A DNA stretch of 64,000 nucleotides from Hyaloperonospora brassicae (lineage: Eukaryota > Oomycota > Peronosporomycetes > Peronosporales > Peronosporaceae). The stretch is from assembly GCA_947650285.1 (NCBI GenBank), contig CANTFL010001283.1:248001-312000 (forward strand). The letters are read 5' to 3'. Positions 11,186 through 21,009 of the stretch are shown here, in pieces. A program made the position numbers and the translations under genes. The stretch's first letter is position 1. Each line of letters starts with the position of its first letter. The notes under the pieces are model-generated. The model did no database searches. It was given only the letters and a program-made list of their open reading frames with translations, and was not told the origin of the DNA.

Positions 11186-11623
11186 TGTAACGGGGCGAAC
11201 CCGTTACAAATATGATGGTTCTAAGGTTTGATAATATTGGGATATAACATTTACTGTTCATCTTTTATAAATTACTGCACAGTGTGGCATTCTATCAGCA
11301 ACCCAATGCTCTAGTCGTTGGATTATTTATGAAATGGCATCAACACACCAATCGATGCTCGACGCGCGCAACGGTGGAGAGTAGACGTAACGATGCATGT
11401 TAGAATAATAATTCAAATAAGTTTGGACTGATTAATGGATGATTTTTAAGACATAGTGATTATTGTATACAGTTTTACCCTTACCACTACGAAGTAGCAT
11501 CGACTTAGTATTTAGCCTTCCTATGTGGTACATGTGAGGTGGTAAGGTACTATAACCTTCTATTGTCAGTAATAGTTTCCGCCGTACTGTGAACCCGGTA
11601 CGTGACTGTCGGTGCCCATTGCA
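11186..11623 (+). repeat. Decayed solo LTR of the 8-kb chromovirus family
   Basis: It begins with the family's hairpin start, tgtaacggg and cccgttaca separated by gcgaa. Internally it has ccaatcgatgctcgacgcgc, matching the ccaatcgccgcaagacgcgc block of the full element read on the opposite strand. The 3' end is worn; gcccattgca at 11614-11623 occupies the place of ccccgttaca. No target duplication is visible. It is read in plus orientation, opposite to the full element at 17400-25406. Confidence 0.65.
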
Positions 11624-12559
11624 CGTGTTAGCCCTTTTTCGTCCTTCCAAGGACCACATGGATCGTCCAACATGCTCATCTTGGACGACGATGACATGTT
11701 TCACATAATGAGTAAAAGCTTCTCAATATGAGTGAGATTAAATGGAGTGCGATCGAAGGAATGACTTCCACTCTAGGCGAAGATCATATCTGCGTCATCA
11801 AATACGTATTTGATTAGAGATCACGAACATTCAGCCATTCCCAACTCTTTACACTTGAACTTGATGCGCCTCAAGATGAGATAACTTATTCACCTGCACG
11901 GTGCTTCAGCAGTCAGAGCATCTGAGACAACAGCATGATCAGTTATATTCTATGGGGCCGGCGCACGCGCGCCGATCCAACACTTTATACTTAGACATCT
12001 AAAACAACCGGAAAGTCGAGGAGAAACTCTTGTCAAGATAATATGTCGAACTAAACATATCCATGTACGTTCGACGAATCGAGGACGAGCGAAAGTAGTC
12101 TTTATTCGCTCAATATATCCGAGCTGGACTGTTCAGGAATTGATCTTTTGACCTTTAGCTACACGAACGCATCTTTATAAAAAGACAGAGGTATTGAAGC
12201 TCCGGCCCATGCAATCGATTAATCTGCCAAGACCAGAGATCGGGCTCGGTCAGAGCTCCTGAAATTAAAGGAGGGTGGGCGAGATGTGCGACCTTCCGCT
12301 CAGCGGTTTCGCTACATTGCGAGTTGCTATAGACTAATCCCTTCCATTTAAAAACATTTTTTTACCGTGTTCATCCAGGGTCTCACAGACGGATTCGTCG
12401 GAGACCACCTTATATTGCCTCGGGCTGGATGTAATATATAAACCGATAATACCTACGTAGCGGCAAGGAATAATTGTGTGACAATCTGATAATGCTTTTA
12501 GCTCTTTACGTTTATATGTATGAAAAAAGTCGATAATCCAGGAGATTTAGACATCTCTC
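11624..12559. other. Non-coding or unrecognised sequence
   Basis: I see no gene, repeat pair or domain in this interval. Confidence 0.5.
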
Positions 12560-13130
12560 ATGTAGGGAACTTTCCGAACGTGGTATTTCCGACTGTTGAC
12601 TTAAATACAAAATTGTTGGACTCGGAAGGAGAAGACGGAAGTTACCGAATTCGACGAATCAAGACTCGCCGAGACAAGACTCGCCGGGACAAGACAAGAC
12701 TTGAAGCAACGAGAGATAACTCGACGAGCTAAGACTTGACGAGGGAAGGCCCGAAGAGAGAGCAAGATGATGACTAGTCCATCCCACTGTGTATTATTAT
12801 ATGAAGATTGGTGGGGGATGAAGGAGAATCACTCAATAGTCCTTTTGCAATCAGGTATAGCATAACAGATAGTCAATACAGAACAGATTTTTTTAAGTAT
12901 TAGATACGTGTACACTTCTGAGGTACGTCCTTGCGTGGGCTGGGTTATGCCTGCTGTCGAGCCCCGAACTGGCGGAGCGGATTATCTACAGCTTTCAAGT
13001 GGTGATCTAAGCGCGGGACCGCGAAATCGCTCGACTTACTGGTCGAATCGCGGAGTCTCGAGCCCTGTAAGCAGCTATCCACGGAGTCGCGACGGCGTGT
13101 TACCGCCAGTTGCAAGAAGCTACCATGGCT
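12560..13130 (+). repeat. LTR-like repeat, inverted relative to 37600-38000
   Basis: The interval 12560-12970 is the reverse complement of about 37600-38000. Shared blocks include gatgatgactagtccatccc, cacagtgggatgga (as its complement), a run of actcgccgagacaag-type repeats, and the block around tgggttatgcctgc. The closest match runs from the TGTTGG-type start at 12614 to the gagccccga block near 12968; beyond that similarity fades. It contains degenerate cgacgag/agactcg repeats at 12648-12745. It may be the LTR of another copy of the older chromovirus family, lying in the opposite orientation. Confidence 0.6.
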
Positions 13131-13193
13131 ATTTATAATGGCGGTGATCACGCCTTGCGGTCTGTCCGAGGCCTTATTGACGACTAGCGCCGC

Positions 13194-15760
13194 GTGATCG
13201 TCGGCTTGCGGAACAGGCTTCGGCACCATATTTTTATGTGGCCTCTTGATCCCTGTCGCGCTACAGCAGCCATCACCGGCATCGACGCTCCGTGTTTGAA
13301 TCCTCGTGATCATTCTTTAAACCCTTGCTTATGTCGTCTTATCGCTCGGCGGTTTCCCGACAACATCTCACTCGGCATCGACGGCGAGTTCTCGAGTGTT
13401 GTCACTTTGGATCAACTTGATCGTATCCCCACCGAGTGGTGTTTCGCCCAGCGAATGTTATTTTTAGTTGATAAACTCTATTCCAATCGACTGCCCGCCA
13501 AAACTCTCATCCTCGTCGCCGTCGACCAGCTCGAGCCTAACTTACCTGCCGTATTCGTTACCTGCGTCTCCTTCGCGCTGCGAGATGTCTACCGAGGGTA
13601 CGTTGAGTACGCCGTCGTCTCCCGTGATACCAGCTCAGTCGTCTTACTCGTAGATTCCGGTCTCTACGTTCGGCCGACCGTTGTCGTCGTCTTACTCGTC
13701 GAGTTCGGTCTATTCGCCCGGTCAACTGTTGCCGACTACGCCCGAACCTTCTCTTCCCGCTTCACTGTCGTTTATTGATCCGTCACCTCAGGCTATAAGC
13801 GGCGATAATGTTTTGATCCTGCCTTCATATATCACTTTCCATGCTCGACGAATGCGACGGACTCTCCGGCTCGTTTAAGTACTGGTAACCGCCGCTTGCC
13901 AAATCAGCAATTTTTAGGAGAGTTCGGCGGTTCTGCGATCGCGGTTTCCTCGAAAGAAAGGTCGGTTTTGTCCTCTAACTGCGTGAACTGGATCTCGACG
14001 AGACGTTATTTCGGTGTCTGGGTTGACGTCAGTGACTGCGTCTGCTTCCTTACCATCGATTCCTGTCTCACCAATTCTCACCTCAGGATGTTCGGCTACT
14101 GGACCCTCTTTGCGGGTACGGGCCCAGTTCCTTCGCTACGTAGTTCGGCCTTCGTGCAGTCGCGCGCTTCTCGAGTCCGAGGTCGTGTTCGTACCCACCT
14201 GTGTCAGTCAGATCTCGACGAGCTGGTCGTCGAGTTTCTGGATCGGCATTGGTGGCCACGTTGGCCTCGCTGACGTCTGTTCCAGTGCCCCAGACTGTGG
14301 CTGTGTCGGTTCTTCCGTCACCTCTAGCGTTGGCTTCCGTCCTCACGACCACATCGCGGCCGCGTATAGTTGCCACTACCGCGGATATAGTGAAGCCGAC
14401 AAAGAAGCACAATCGAGTCGTTCTTCCGCGTCAACACCCGCCAAACTTCCCCGGAAGACACTTTCACCTGGACCTCGTTACACAGTCTCCCCCGCTATGC
14501 CTCAGACGGTGTCGACTGGTCGATCAAGCACGTACTTGCCTAAGGCCAGTGGAGCGCCTGATATTGTTATCGAATCTGGTATCCCCGCGTCTTTGATGTT
14601 GTAACTGCCTCCCTCGCTGTGTGTGGCCCTAGCGGTTTTTCGCACCCGTGAAGCGCAGGCAGTCGCCTGCAATTCTAGTCTGCCTCATCGCTGGCTGTTC
14701 TCGTCATGCGCCAGCGATGGGGCAGAGTCCGGGAAATCACAGTTGACCATCCAGGTTCGGCCCGGTGTTGGGCTCAGATTACTCGCGCTCGGTCACATCT
14801 CCGCATGGAGGATCTCCATGGCCGGCCTGATGTCGCGGCTACTCCCGTATCGGTGGCTTCGCTTCGAGCTATGATGGACATGTTCAACCCGTCTCACCCT
14901 TGCCAGGTGACTCTAGGCTTATTCCCGGATTCACCTATGTTTGTGGCCGAGGCTCGTCTTCTTGATGAATGGGATAAACTTTTGTCGTTCAAACTGTATC
15001 TTCGGCCAAGAAGTATGCTGGATGCTGTCTGTGACGTCTAGGTTCGATATAGTGGTTTCGGTCATGAGGTCGACCGCGTTAGACTGTAAATAATCAGTCG
15101 AAGGTGTACGTCGACTTGTGAGAAAGAAGTCATTGGCTCGTCAAGTCCAGCGTCTTGATGGGGATGCACCCGGATTTCGATTTAAACCCGCACAATTGTT
15201 GACGCGGGTCTGCTTTTTGCGCTTTGGTCGGGATACTACGCTGGTCGCAAGCGTCGTAAAGAACCAATCCGTCTGGCCGTGTCGTCTTCTAACCGTATCC
15301 CGACTGAGGGGTCTCCGCGCGGATGCCTGACGGGCCGGCTCTTGGTCTCGACTCCGATATTTATATCAAACCATCCGTGCCCCACCAACCTCTCGTGAGT
15401 CACTCATGGGTGACTTCAAATCCTGACTGGTTTGCCGAGCTCGGTGCGTTGGACGACTCTGATCCATGGCGGGTCTGGTGGTTGACGTAGCTGGCGAAGC
15501 ACCCGTATAACACTTGTTTCAGGTCACAACCCCCTGAGTTTCCCGTATTCGTGCCGTCGGGTGTTGCCGAGAGCGATGCGATGTCTCCTTTTGTCGAGGA
15601 CTATTATCTAAACGAACCCGCTCCTTCTGCTGTAAGTCCCACTGCACTTGTTCCCGAGAATCTTCGTGACACGTAGACGTTCACCTCCTCGGTCCTCAGT
15701 GTTCCACTTCGCGACCCGATGAGTCCGTGGTGAATGTTAGTAACATCAAATTTCCTTGGA
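13194..15760 (+). pseudogene. Decayed plus-strand coding region next to the older chromovirus
   Basis: Several consecutive plus-strand frames look like remains of one protein. A Ser/Pro-rich part is at 13468-13878 (SSSYSSSSVYSPGQLLPTT). A basic segment with PTKKHNRVVLPRQHPPNFPG lies near 14390-14450. A coherent segment of about 110 residues is at 14706-15041 (ending near LLDEWDKLLSFKLYLRPRS). An acidic, Trp-rich segment lies near 15345-15680 (NPDWFAELGALDDSDPWRVW). Stops and frameshifts separate them. I recognise no family. The region is convergent with the integrase-chromodomain end of the older minus-strand chromovirus, just as the antisense ORF is placed in the 8-kb element. It is probably an accessory antisense gene, but it could belong to a separate element. 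Confidence 0.4.
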
Positions 15761-15929
15761 TATTCCGTCGTGCGTGCATCTCGAATCGACGCGTCGTCCC
15801 TTTATGTAATTACATTTGAGTACTTTAGTCTTTTTCTTACATGTACATTGTGTAATATTGACGCAGTTGATTTCTCCTTCATCTTTTCCTACTTGTCGTC
15901 ACAGAGATAAGGTTCTGGGTGACAGTGGT

Positions 15930-16170
15930 GAGTGGGCTAACACTCATATGCCACCCGTACCATCTTTGACCTATTCTCTCGCATCTTCTGCCTTAGCTAA
16001 TCGTATAACAAACGTCCGCACGACAGATCAGATAACGGCTCCCACGTCGGTGTGCCATTGCCCTTTCACTTAACCAGGAACCGTCGCTGAGTCCTGCCGA
16101 TGCTCATCGAGAGTGTTTAATCATCATCCACGATTTCTTTTACTTCGTACCTCCCGCTCTCTTCGCCTGA
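15930..16170 (-). pseudogene. Chromodomain remnant of the older chromovirus
   Basis: The minus strand carries YEVKEIVDDD followed by a stop, then RRFLVK, a stop, and KGNGTPTWEPLSDLSCG. This is the usual chromodomain pattern: the EVExIxxxR start, a K-W-K-G block and the TWEP helix entry. The Trp of the aromatic cage is replaced by a stop. In chromoviruses this domain binds modified histones and directs integration. Here it is dead. Confidence 0.65.
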
Positions 16171-17399
16171 CTACCTACTATCATCTGTTAAGAGCTCTTT
16201 GTCGAAATCGAAACGGTCGGTCTCATCGATTTCAGTAATCAATCTCCTAGTAGGTCGTTCACCGTGATCCTTGAAATTCTTCAAGCGTGACACATATGCG
16301 ACAGGGTAGAATTTATACTCGCTTCGGTCGGGTAACTCTAACTCAGAAGCGAATACTCCACTCGTCGTTTTATGCGTAACATACCATGCCATCGTTGAGC
16401 CAGCTTATTAATCTGGACCGGCTTCACTTTCTCCATGAACAGCCATACTTGATATCCTTCGTCGAACCTTGTCTTAACCAGCGCATATATTTCATCATCT
16501 TATTGACTCGAATCTTCAGTATGCTCTGATCGTCTCGTTCGTGGGATGGTTCGTCGTTCCGCCGGGCCTATTCCTCATTATAGTATTTTGATCGTCGAGC
16601 TTTCGCACTCACTTGGTAATCCTTCGCAAGCCTGAGAGCAATCTCTCGTTGTCGGTTAGACTCGCGTCGCCACATGACCGGGTCTGCTGAGTCTATTGCT
16701 TTGCTTTTCCAGATCTGGCGTCCGCCGGATCTACTCGGTCATTACCTTCAGTGTAGAGTGAGCCTCTCAACCATGAACTAGGTGGACAATAGTCTCTTTA
16801 TTCGTAGAGTTTCTAGGGTGATTGGTCGCATGTACTATTCGTTCGACGATGTCGCCCCAGTCTGCTTGAAGAGGGTATTTGACATACACTAGCAATGTCT
16901 GTATCATCTTATTTTCGCAGCTTTCTTGTTGTCCGTTCGCTTGCGGTCTGCAACCCAACGTTTCCAAGCAATCTCGACCCAATCATCTCGGTGGAAGTTT
17001 GAAAAACTCCGCCCATAAGTCTTTGGTATTCTATCATGACGACTGAGACTGGGAGCTCCGAAACGACGGAAGAGATTCTCCTCGAATGCTTTCGCAACCT
17101 CTAATGCCCTGTTGCTATCACTGCCTTGGCAATCACATGTTCCGTGAAGTGATAGTGAAACAGTAGCAGCGCTGTATTTACTCGTCGATTACCGGTAAAG
17201 GAATAACAAAGATCATTGATACTACCTGAATAGCCGGTCAGATACGACGATGCCCGGAAAGTTTCCTTAAGTAAGGCGTGCTCGTGCTAGTACATAAATC
17301 TTCACATGATTGTATGTGTTTCGTCACGTCGGCATTGAGCCTGGCCCAGTAATAATCGGACTTCACTCGGTGAAAGTCCATACGATCCCGTGGTGTCCG
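16171..17399 (-). pseudogene. Integrase remnant of the older chromovirus (C-terminal part)
   Basis: From high to low coordinates the minus strand shows zinc-domain residues (SDYYWARLNADVTKHIQSCE, about 17310-17370), an integrase core piece at 16767-16982 (RPQANGQQE, then YPLQADWGDIVE), and a C-terminal piece at 16171-16392 (YPVAYVSRLKNFKDHGERPT, then FDFDKELL). Stops and shifts separate them. The break at 17399/25407 is the target site of the 8-kb element. Confidence 0.7.
17395..17399 (+). repeat. Target-site duplication, left copy (gtccg)
   Basis: The five bases gtccg abut the TG of the left LTR and are repeated exactly at 25407-25411 after the right LTR. Five-base duplications are typical for Ty3/gypsy integrases. 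Confidence 0.9.
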
Positions 17400-17811
17400 T
17401 GTAACGGGGCACACCCTTGCGTGAACTTAACGCAAGGGTATCGTGCACCGACAAGCGTACTTGGGGCAACCGAGGAAGCGGTAGGTAAGACAGAGGCGAC
17501 ACTGTCTTAGAGAAAAGTAGAACTGTTATATTAATATAGTTAAGTCTTCAACCACTGTCTCTCTGTTTGACTTAGCTTAATTATACTAACCTAACTGAAT
17601 GTATGACGACGTATACTCACCACTCATTGCGCGCGTCTTGCGGCGATTGGTGGGTCAATATCGTCAAGATATCAACCAATGAGCAGACGCTTTGGTCGAC
17701 CCATCAATATCACCACTGTTGGTGATATTGTTAAATAATATTCAACATAATATTCTTTATTTTCATTATCTTCTAAATGACAATTTCCATGTAACGGGCT
17801 GCCCCGTTACA
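17400..17811 (-). repeat. 3' LTR of the 8-kb chromovirus
   Basis: It starts TGTAACGGGG and ends CCCCGTTACA on the plus strand. Hairpins within it include arms CCCTTGCGT and ACGCAAGGG (17414-17438) and arms CAATATCACCA and TGGTGATATTG (17705-17730). About ten differences, including one single-base gap, separate it from the other LTR. Confidence 0.93.
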
Positions 17812-17824
17812 TCACCCCCTAAAC
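17812..17824 (-). promoter_or_regulatory. Polypurine tract of the 8-kb chromovirus
   Basis: On the sense (minus) strand the sequence immediately before the 3' LTR is AGTTTAGGGGGTGA, the expected primer site for plus-strand DNA synthesis. Confidence 0.75.
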
Positions 17825-17937
17825 TGATAATCAGCGTGACTATCAAAATATGGCGGCCACCCGTTGGGCACCATTGGGACAGGGAGCACTTGTTGGGTCC
17901 GTTCCATTCACCTTCCACCCGACCTCGCATAGTTAAC

Positions 17938-18890
17938 ATGTCTATGCGGACTGACTCAAGACACGCACAGCCCGCTGCTGTGCCAGCCTCTGCGGCAGAC
18001 GATTCGTCGTCTGCTGCTCGTTCTCCGCCTGCAGCAACAGGTGCTGCAGGTGCACGCGGTTTGATACCGCGTGCGCATGATTACCCTGACATAGAGGTCA
18101 TCTATTCTGGCGGGTCAGACGTGTCTGACTCGGAAACGCCTTTGGAGGCATCGCGTTCACCTGCGGTGCCTCATTCATCTACGACACTTCCGGACGTACG
18201 GTCTCGTGACATGCATCACAGTCTGTTCGGCAGTGATGATGAGTTTGATGGTGAGTATGATTGCTCATCACCGCGATCAACTCGTGCTCCTTACACGAGC
18301 GACTTGACGATGGTGCAAGCCATCGTCATTCTGACAACCGTGGTACCGACAAGGGTACCACTATGAAGCGTGATGAGCTGAAGTTGTGGCGTTTGCCTGA
18401 ACTTCTCATCAATGGCTTGTCTCACGAGACAAGCCAACACCATCGAATACCCTTATTCGATGCGACTGAGCTTCACGGCTTGGATCCCAGCGCGATTAAC
18501 TTTCGCGCTGAGAAGGAATTTTATCTCGATGTCTGTTTTAGACATCGGTGGTACAACGGCAACCAAAAGCGTGACAAGGCCTCGCTTTCGGCTGCGTGGA
18601 ACGCGTTCGACCAAAACGTAAATAATTTTGGACGAGAAGGGTGGCTCAAGAAACTTGAGGCGACACGCCTCAGGTTCGAAAAGCGAACACCAACCGGTGC
18701 AAGGTTACGGTTGCACTGTTTATCGAGTGAGGCAGGCATTCCTTGCCTCACACGGGGACACCCTTGTGCGAGTTGTGTTGACAACTCGCAGCGTGCACAT
18801 AGGGACGTGTATTCCCTGAGTTCGCACTGGGGAAGGGCACACATCTCGGCTGAGATGCGTGACGCGATTGCAAACTTGCAATCCGTCTAA
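17938..18890 (+). pseudogene. Antisense ORF of the 8-kb chromovirus, first part
   Basis: Translation from the ATG at 17938 gives a Ser/Ala/Pro-rich N-terminus (HAQPAAVPASAADDSSSAAR), then an acidic stretch (YSGGSDVSDSETP). Near 18300 the coherent frame shifts by one register and continues to a TAA at 18888-18890. This second part has a well-mixed, protein-like composition with TELHGLDPSAINFRAEKEF, CFRHRWYNGNQKRDKASL and NNFGREGWLKKLEATRLRFE. I recognise no named domain. It is transcribed, if at all, opposite to gag-pol and lies between the chromodomain and the 3' LTR. Similar accessory antisense ORFs are known from some plant retrotransposons; assigning a role here would be guesswork. Confidence 0.6.
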
Positions 18891-19538
18891 AAGAGCCTAG
18901 GTAGCGTGTTTACCTATGGGCCCGAGGACTCATCGGATGGGTCTCGTCATACTGGCGAACGATTCCTTCAACATCCATCAACAGCTGAGAGCGAGACTCC
19001 CAGCTATTCCAAAGGGGTGAGTACCCCTGCCACTGGACGAGGTAGCTCGTCCTTGATCCTGAATCGTCACGGTGGTTCAAGATATGCTCCACTAGGAAGC
19101 GTTGACCACCGTGAGAATTCACCAAAGGATGTGGTGGAGGAAGAAAGACCTCCTCCAGATGATTCTGCTCACCATCTCGACCCTTACGAGATGGATCGCG
19201 CAATCGATGAATTGCGCGATGACTTGAAGCACGAGCGCGACCAGCGCTACGCTTTGACTGATACCGTTCGGAAGAACCGCAAGGGTCACGAGGCTGATCG
19301 GGCGAGAGACCGCGCCGATTACGCCACAGTGCAGCTTCAGGTCGAGCGCGACGTCCGCTTCCTCGTTGGCGAGCTGGCGACAGCTCGCGGAGAGATCTCT
19401 CGTTTGAGTTCTGAGGTCTCTCATCTACGCGACCAGACGGACCGTCTGGAGCGCGAACGCAAGAACCTGATGGAGATTCTAGAGCGTGGGGGCTATCTTC
19501 ATCGGAAGAAGAAGGCTCGTACTGACAGTATGGCTTGA
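18891..19538 (+). pseudogene. Antisense ORF of the 8-kb chromovirus, coiled-coil part
   Basis: After the single TAA at 18888 the same frame stays open to 19538, so parts one and two were probably one protein. The C-terminal 110 residues (about 19190-19520) form a strong predicted coiled coil, with heptad-like runs such as DELRDDLKHERDQRYALTD and SEVSHLRDQTDRLERERKNL, ending in a basic tail (HRKKKARTD). Its first 80 codons lie opposite the chromodomain and the rest opposite a low-complexity linker of the sense protein. The regular heptads make me think this strand is the real coding strand at 19190-19520. Confidence 0.55.
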
Positions 19539-20142
19539 GCCTCCCCACGTTAAACGTAGGATGCATGCGCATCTTACGTGGCCATTCGATCGTGTATGCA
19601 TTGACTTTGCGGTGCAACACTCGAAATGGCCCAATGTATTTCGGCATGAGTGTACTTCTGCCGGCACTAGTGACTGAATGTCCAGGTAAATTTACCATAG
19701 ACACTAGTACTAGGTCATTAACCTTAAATGAAAGAACATTTGTTCTTCCATTCTTGTCTGCGCTTCGTTTCTGACGATCCACCGCATTTGCGATGGAGTC
19801 CTGAACGAAACGGACTACCGCCTCTCGAGTCAGCAGAAAATTCTCTGCTGACTCGTTGTTTTGTCTTTTAGTGCGCTTCGTGCGCACTGCTAATAGATTG
19901 TTCTCTTCTTCAGCGAGGTTGTCTTCTTCCTCGCTGGCATAATCGTTGACGATGCTGAATATACCAGCATCGTCATCGTCATCCGAGTCAATAATAGCGT
20001 CGTCGCTATTATTGAGATGATCTTCTTCATCGATGTCGACCTGATCGATATCGGCATCATACGTGACGACGTTAGAGTCGACACGTGATGAGCTAGAGCC
20101 AAAAAGGTTTTTGCTCGAGCGAGTCCCTCCCCCCTTATCCAA
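18910..20142 (-). CDS. Integrase C-terminus and chromodomain of the 8-kb chromovirus
   Basis: This 410-codon frame starts with an acidic segment (IDEEDHLNNSDDAIIDSDDD) that is unusual for this position. It continues with the integrase C-terminal fold (KVNDLVLVSMVNLPGH, then MPKYIGPFRVLHRKVNAYTI and MHPTFNVGRLKPY), a long Arg/Ser/Pro-rich linker (about residues 205-330) and a chromodomain (about 345-400: RFLVEHILNHRDD, then YLVQWQGYSPLWNSWES). The aromatic cage residues are largely kept. The domain should target integration to marked chromatin. The catalytic integrase core lies upstream in other frames, so as it stands this is only part of a polyprotein. The linker overlaps the antisense coiled-coil ORF. 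Confidence 0.75.
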   Translation of the reverse strand: MDKGGGTRSSKNLFGSSSSRVDSNVVTYDADIDQVDIDEEDHLNNSDDAIIDSDDDDDAGIFSIVNDYASEEEDNLAEEENNLLAVRTKRTKRQNNESAENFLLTREAVVRFVQDSIANAVDRQKRSADKNGRTNVLSFKVNDLVLVSMVNLPGHSVTSAGRSTLMPKYIGPFRVLHRKVNAYTIEWPRKMRMHPTFNVGRLKPYCQYEPSSSDEDSPHALESPSGSCVRAPDGPSGRVDERPQNSNERSLRELSPARQRGSGRRARPEAALWRNRRGLSPDQPRDPCGSSERYQSKRSAGRARASSHRAIHRLRDPSRKGRDGEQNHLEEVFLPPPHPLVNSHGGQRFLVEHILNHRDDSGSRTSYLVQWQGYSPLWNSWESRSQLLMDVEGIVRQYDETHPMSPRAHR

Positions 20143-20206
20143 GAGTCACACTTTAGAAGGGCGGGCACACGTGGATGGCGTGAACAATTCACGTAAATGG
20201 TGTAAG

Positions 20207-20985
20207 CTATGTTGATGCATGCATTGAATAATTGATGGCGAATTCCACCATGGGTAGGAATTCGCTCCATCTCGAAGACGAGTGGACATATCCTCGAAGG
20301 ATCTCTTCGAGGACACAGTTCGCACGTTCCGTCTGACCATCTGTTTCCGGATGGTCAGAAGTGGACATCGTCTCCCTGTTCCGAGAGAACGGAACACGGA
20401 TTGCCAAAATGCCGCCGTGAACCGAGGGTCACGGTCGGATACGAGTTCACAGGGTAACCCGTGGAGTCTAAAGACCGTGTAGAGAAAGAAACGAGCTCAA
20501 CCTTGAGTCTTGATCGACTCGGGTACGGCAGCAAGATGGACCATCTTGATGAACCGGTCAACAAACACAAGAATACCATTATTCTTGTGAGCGTCTTCGG
20601 GAAAACCGAAGACGAAGTCCATTGAAACGGACTGACAGCACTCTGCCGGAACAGGCAGAGGTTTCGATGGTGCACGGGATGAAGCAATAGGCTTCACCTG
20701 TTGACATACCTTGCAAGCACGTATGTACTTGCGAACAAACTGATACTGGCGGGGCCAGTAAAAGTCACGACTTACCGTGAGGTAAGTCTTTTCTCTCCCA
20801 CGATGGCCACCTGTTGGGGCATCATGACACTCATAAATGATGCGTAAACGATAATCATGATGAGCGGGTACGGCGACACGAGGCGTGTCGCCGGCAACAG
20901 CTCTATAATACAGCAACCCGTTGCGTGTCGAATACCGATCCGAGGAGGATCGGTACAAAGCCGGTAAATCTTTCAATGATTTCAC
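20207..20985 (-). pseudogene. Integrase zinc domain and core of the 8-kb chromovirus, frameshifted
   Basis: The frame at 20497-20985 has the HHCC zinc domain (HDAPTGGHRG, then CKVCQQVK) and the first core aspartate (SMDFVFGFP). The frame then ends. A shifted frame (20355-20687 region) holds the second aspartate segment, and another (20207-20407) has TSDHPETDGQTERANCVLEE with the catalytic glutamate. At least two frameshifts break the core, so no active integrase can be made from this copy. Confidence 0.8.
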
Positions 20986-21009
20986 TGGATAGATTCAACA
21001 GATATCCAT

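Noticed and set aside
13896..14604. Several overlapping 100-200-codon frames on both strands taken as separate genes
   Set aside because: GC-rich sequence here keeps all frames open; only the plus-strand segments that look continuous in composition are kept, as one decayed gene.
18521..18844. 107-codon minus-strand frame inside the antisense ORF region
   Set aside because: Low-complexity translation without gypsy motifs; a shadow of the plus-strand ORF.
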